The position numbers and the translations under genes are program-made. The notes under the pieces are model-generated. The model was not told the origin of the DNA and did no database searches. It saw only the letters and a program-made list of their open reading frames with translations. From assembly GCA_020846855.1 (NCBI GenBank), contig JADLDD010000020.1, positions 1-43,914 on the forward strand: a stretch of DNA of 43,914 bases, given 5' to 3'. This DNA is from Acidimicrobiia bacterium. GTDB taxonomy: Bacteria > Actinomycetota > Acidimicrobiia > IMCC26256 > JADLDD01. Below are positions 41,600 to 43,914 of the stretch, piece after piece; the stretch's first letter is position 1, and every line of letters begins with the position of its first letter.

Positions 41600-42010
41600 G
41601 TGAGCATCACGGTCGGTGAACCTACCGAGGCGGGGATGGACGCACCACAGCAGTATTCCGCCGACGTCACGAGCGTCACCGCGGCGCGTCGGATGGTCGC
41701 CGGCCGGCTGGCGGGCCTCGTCGACGAGAGCCTGGTCGAGACGGCGGCGCTCCTCACCTGCGAGCTGGCACAGAACGCCGTCCGCCACGCCGGGTCGGCC
41801 TTCACGGTGGCGGTCTCGGCCCGTGCCGGCTCGGTTCGGATCGAGGTCGCCGACGCCGGTCCCGCCTTCCCGCGGCTCGACGCCGGCCGGGCGCGCGGCG
41901 GGAAGGGTCTGGTCCTGGTCGACGCGCTCTCGACCCGCTGGGGGGTGAGAGAGGTCGACGCCGGCAAGGTCGTCTGGTTCGAGCTCGGCGTGGCCCCGCC
42001 CGGGGCCTGA
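41600..42010 (+). CDS. Stand-alone RsbW-like HATPase (anti-sigma serine kinase family)
   Basis: A 136-residue GHKL ATPase domain with all boxes intact: N-box ELAQNAVRHAG, G1 VADAGPAF and G2 GGKGLVLVDAL. Such proteins phosphorylate STAS antagonists and may bind sigma or other targets. The GTG at 41600 has GGGGGGAG upstream; an in-frame ATG at 41636 would remove only the leader residues. It is divergent from the large PP2C/HATPase gene and followed after 27 bases by the second STAS gene on the other strand. Confidence 0.82.
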   Translation: MSITVGEPTEAGMDAPQQYSADVTSVTAARRMVAGRLAGLVDESLVETAALLTCELAQNAVRHAGSAFTVAVSARAGSVRIEVADAGPAFPRLDAGRARGGKGLVLVDALSTRWGVREVDAGKVVWFELGVAPPGA

Positions 42011-42037
42011 AGGAGGCCCAGCAGGGCCGCGCCCCGC

Positions 42038-42388
42038 CTAGGGCGCGAACAGGCCGGCGAGGCCGGTCACCTCGAACACCTTGCGTGCCGGTGCGGACAG
42101 CGAGCGGATGGTGAGGCTCCCGCCGCCCTCGCGGGCGTGGTCGAGGGCCTCGACCAGGACCTGGAGGCCCGAGGAGTCGATGAACGACAACCCCTCGGCC
42201 TCGATCACGACGTCGCGCGCTCCCGAGTCGATCAGCCCGACCAGCTCTCGGCCGAAGGCGGCGGAGTTGGCGGCGTCGAGCTCGCCGGCCACGGTCACGA
42301 TCAGCTCGTCGGGCCGGGACCCGACCTCGTGGTGCATCTCCACGGTGTCGGCACCGGGTTCCGGTGCGCCACTGGGGCTGGTGCCCAT
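42038..42388 (-). CDS. STAS-domain anti-sigma-factor antagonist (second copy)
   Basis: A 116-residue STAS protein. ELIVTVAGELDAANSAAFGREL and LSFIDSSGLQVLVEALDHA form the fold, with the phospho-acceptor Ser in IDSSG. It belongs to the same class as the STAS protein at 37068 but differs widely in sequence, so each may answer to a different kinase. An acidic N-terminal tail of about 15 residues precedes the fold. ATG follows GGAGGAGG. The 321-base gap beyond its start separates it from rsbW-sigF. Confidence 0.85.
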   Translation of the reverse strand: MGTSPSGAPEPGADTVEMHHEVGSRPDELIVTVAGELDAANSAAFGRELVGLIDSGARDVVIEAEGLSFIDSSGLQVLVEALDHAREGGGSLTIRSLSAPARKVFEVTGLAGLFAP

Positions 42389-42709
42389 CTACCCGCCTCC
42401 TCCGGAACCCGACCGCCGGTGCGGGCGTGGTTGCGTGGTCGGTTGCGTTCCTGGTTCCCGTTCGACGTCGCGTGGACGGCCCTCGGGGTGTCTCCCGGGC
42501 GGCCGGCGCGGGTGTCGATCATCGCGCGATCGCGGCTATCGCGCACCTCCCGCCCGGGTCCCCACCCGGCACGGGCCCGTCTCGGGGGGTGAGGGGGAGG
42601 GGCACGACCGGGCCGGCGCCGCGCGAGGATGTGCCGGCGGGCACAATGGTCGGGCACGCGACCCGATCCCCCGGCCGCGGTGGTACGGCGGCGACGCACC
42701 GGAGCAGGC
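42389..42709. other. 321-base intergenic region between the second STAS gene and rsbW-like gene
   Basis: No open frame with support on either strand. It holds a short set of direct repeats (42429-42460) and a weak -10 (CACAAT, 42642-42647) that could start an rsbW-sigF message. It would carry promoters for both directions. Nothing else was seen. Confidence 0.5.
42429..42460. repeat. Direct repeats GGTTGCGT at 12-base spacing
   Basis: GGTTGCGT occurs at 42429 and 42441, and a diverged copy GGTTCCCG at 42453, so three units follow a 12-base period. They lie close to the start of the second STAS gene and upstream of rsbW-sigF. A direct-repeat binding site for a response regulator is possible. 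Confidence 0.4.
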
Positions 42710-43153
42710 ATGGGAACCATCGTGAACGAACCCACCGGACCCACCCCGGGGTCCGGTCCCGATCCGGAGTCCGGCGACCCGGTGGTGGTCCAGCTGGTGA
42801 TCCCGGGCGATCCGGCCTTCCTCCGCCTGGCCCGGCTGGCGGCCGCCGACTTCGGGACGCGGGCCGGCTTCACCCTCGAGGAGATCGACGACCTGCGGAT
42901 CGCGGTCGACGAGCTCTGCTCGGCGGTGATGGGCTACGACAAGGTCGACGAGTCGATGACGCTCACCTACCGCAACGCGGGGGCGACGGTGGAGATCGAC
43001 GGCGTGCTCCTCTGCCCCGACTCGTGGGGACTGCCACCGCAGACCGACCTCTCCCGGGCCATCGTGTCCGCCGTCTGCGACGACCATCGCATGGAGCTGG
43101 GCGGCGGTGTCCGCCGGTTCAGCCTCGTCAAGCACGGGCAGCAGGACGGTTGA
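42710..43153 (+). CDS. RsbW/UsfX-like anti-sigma factor with degenerate ATP-binding boxes
   Basis: A 147-residue HATPase-like protein placed 9 bases before the sigma gene. LRIAVDELCSAVMG occupies the N-box position, but the usual Mg-binding Asn is Ser, and the G1 and G2 boxes (DxGxG and GxGL patterns) are not recognisable in EIDGVLLCPDSWGLPPQ. The position and fold suggest an anti-sigma factor that holds the SigF-like factor inactive. Kinase activity may be lost or supplied by the intact HATPases nearby. ATG at 42710 is chosen because the residues before it look non-coding. Similar decay is known, as I recall, in UsfX-type proteins. Confidence 0.75.
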   Translation: MGTIVNEPTGPTPGSGPDPESGDPVVVQLVIPGDPAFLRLARLAAADFGTRAGFTLEEIDDLRIAVDELCSAVMGYDKVDESMTLTYRNAGATVEIDGVLLCPDSWGLPPQTDLSRAIVSAVCDDHRMELGGGVRRFSLVKHGQQDG

Positions 43154-43162
43154 GCCCCGGGG

Positions 43163-43906
43163 GTGTCCGCCAGCGAAGCGACCCTCGAGCGGTTCCGCGA
43201 GTACCGGCGCACGGGTGACCGCCGGGTCCGCAACGCGCTCGTCGAGCAGCACATGGGGCTCGCCGAGCACCTGGCGCGGCGCTACCGCAACCGGGGCCAG
43301 GCGGCCGACGACCTGAACCAGGTGGCCTTGCTCGGCCTCGTGAAGGCGGTCGACCGCTTCGACCCGTCCCGCGGGCTGGCCTTCACCACGTTCGCGACGC
43401 CCACGATCCTGGGGGAGCTCAAGCGCCACTTCCGCGACCGGGCCTGGACGGTCCACGTGCCGCGCCAGGTCCAGGAGCAGATCCTGGCCGTGACCCGGTC
43501 GATCCAGGACCTGCACCAGGTGCTGGGCCGGTCGCCGACGGTGGCCGAGACGGCTCGGGCGTCGGGGCTCTCCGAGGAGGCGGTGCTGGCGGCGATGGAG
43601 GCCAACCGGATCCTCGCCGTCGGGTCGCTCGACGCCCCGCTCACCGCCGACGCCGACGCGGGCACCGTGGCCGACCACATCGGGTCGGAGGAGTCCGGCC
43701 ACGAGGCCGTGGAGCACCGGATGCTGGTCGCGAGCCTGGTCGACGTGCTCCCGTCGCGGGAGCGCGAGATCATCCGCCTTCGCTTCTACGAGGGGCTGTC
43801 GCAGTCCCAGATCGGCGATCGGCTGGGGATCAGCCAGATGCACGTGTCGAGGTTGCTCGCCCGCACGCTGTCGCGGCTGAGGGGCATGGTCGACGACGCC
43901 ACCTGA
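43163..43906 (+). CDS. SigF/SigB-family RNA polymerase sigma factor
   Basis: A 247-residue group 3 sigma factor. Region 2 reads LVEQHMGLAEHLARRYRNRG, then DLNQVALLGLVKAVDRFDPSRG and FTTFATPTILGELKRHFRDR; region 3 is QVQEQILAVTRSIQDLHQVLGR; region 4 holds LPSREREIIRLRFYEGLSQSQIGDRLGISQMHVSRLL. It would direct RNA polymerase to GTTT/GGGTA-type promoters during stress. The GTG start follows the anti-sigma gene by 9 bases in the same operon, the usual rsbW-sigB/sigF order. The gene is complete; the window ends 8 bases after its stop. Confidence 0.93.
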   Translation: MSASEATLERFREYRRTGDRRVRNALVEQHMGLAEHLARRYRNRGQAADDLNQVALLGLVKAVDRFDPSRGLAFTTFATPTILGELKRHFRDRAWTVHVPRQVQEQILAVTRSIQDLHQVLGRSPTVAETARASGLSEEAVLAAMEANRILAVGSLDAPLTADADAGTVADHIGSEESGHEAVEHRMLVASLVDVLPSREREIIRLRFYEGLSQSQIGDRLGISQMHVSRLLARTLSRLRGMVDDAT

Positions 43907-43914
43907 CCGCGGGC

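Noticed and set aside
1-43914. tRNA, rRNA, insertion sequences, prophage or CRISPR array
   Set aside because: None was recognised: no transposase or integrase motif, no repeat-spacer pattern and no tRNA-like cloverleaf seen on reading both strands. A tRNAscan or Infernal run would be needed to be sure about small RNAs.

Overview
This is a very GC-rich, gene-dense window from an actinobacterium. The evidence is a mycothiol-type amidase (mca), two F420-dependent-type luciferase-like oxidoreductases, a KstR/igr-type steroid locus, a SigF/RsbW partner-switching module and LAxTG sorting signals. An Acidimicrobiia-like origin is my guess from gene style and is not proven. No rRNA, tRNA, CRISPR array, phage or insertion sequence was seen.

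1-11112: steroid catabolism. After a truncated thioesterase come a luciferase-like oxidoreductase, a 3-alpha-hydroxysteroid dehydrogenase/carbonyl reductase-like SDR and a KstR-like TetR repressor. Then follows a tightly overlapping operon equivalent to the mycobacterial igr operon: chsE2, chsH2 (here two genes, MaoC and DUF35), chsE1, chsH1, ltp2. Together these would dehydrogenate, hydrate and retro-aldol cleave the last three side-chain carbons of a steroid-CoA. A FadD17-like acyl-CoA synthetase and an Hsd4A-like SDR follow as a divergent pair. Two perfect matches to the published KstR operator (TnnAACnnGTTnnA) lie in the two expected places, before the operon (3209-3222) and between the divergent pair (10055-10068).

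11113-26650: mixed housekeeping and accessory genes. These are a low-molecular-weight phosphatase-like protein, a secreted esterase lipoprotein, an Rv1264-like class III cyclase, Mca with an SCP2-like protein, a YdjC/ChbG deacetylase, an AMIN-like lipoprotein, a wax ester synthase/DGAT, a DsbA/FrnE protein, a PAP2 phosphatase, a RecB-family nuclease, a PabB-like enzyme, a second luciferase-like oxidoreductase, and an alpha/beta hydrolase with an APH-type phosphotransferase.

26651-31578: three tandem paralogues of secreted kelch-like propeller proteins, each ending in LAYTG, a hydrophobic segment and an arginine-rich tail. They are probably wall-anchored by a class E-type sortase. A small SnoaL-like gene interrupts them on the other strand.

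31695-37018: redox and lipid genes, namely an acyl-CoA dehydrogenase, a geranylgeranyl-reductase-like flavoprotein, a SnoaL-like protein and both ETF subunits. ETF would accept electrons from the acyl-CoA dehydrogenases.

37068-43906: a stress-response partner-switching module. It holds two STAS antagonists, a 1320-residue PAS/GAF/PP2C/HATPase protein, a separate HATPase, a degenerate RsbW and a SigF/B-family sigma factor. Many genes in the window appear leaderless, with a TAnnnT element 7-9 bases before the start codon. Many neighbours overlap through GTGA, TTGA or ATGA.
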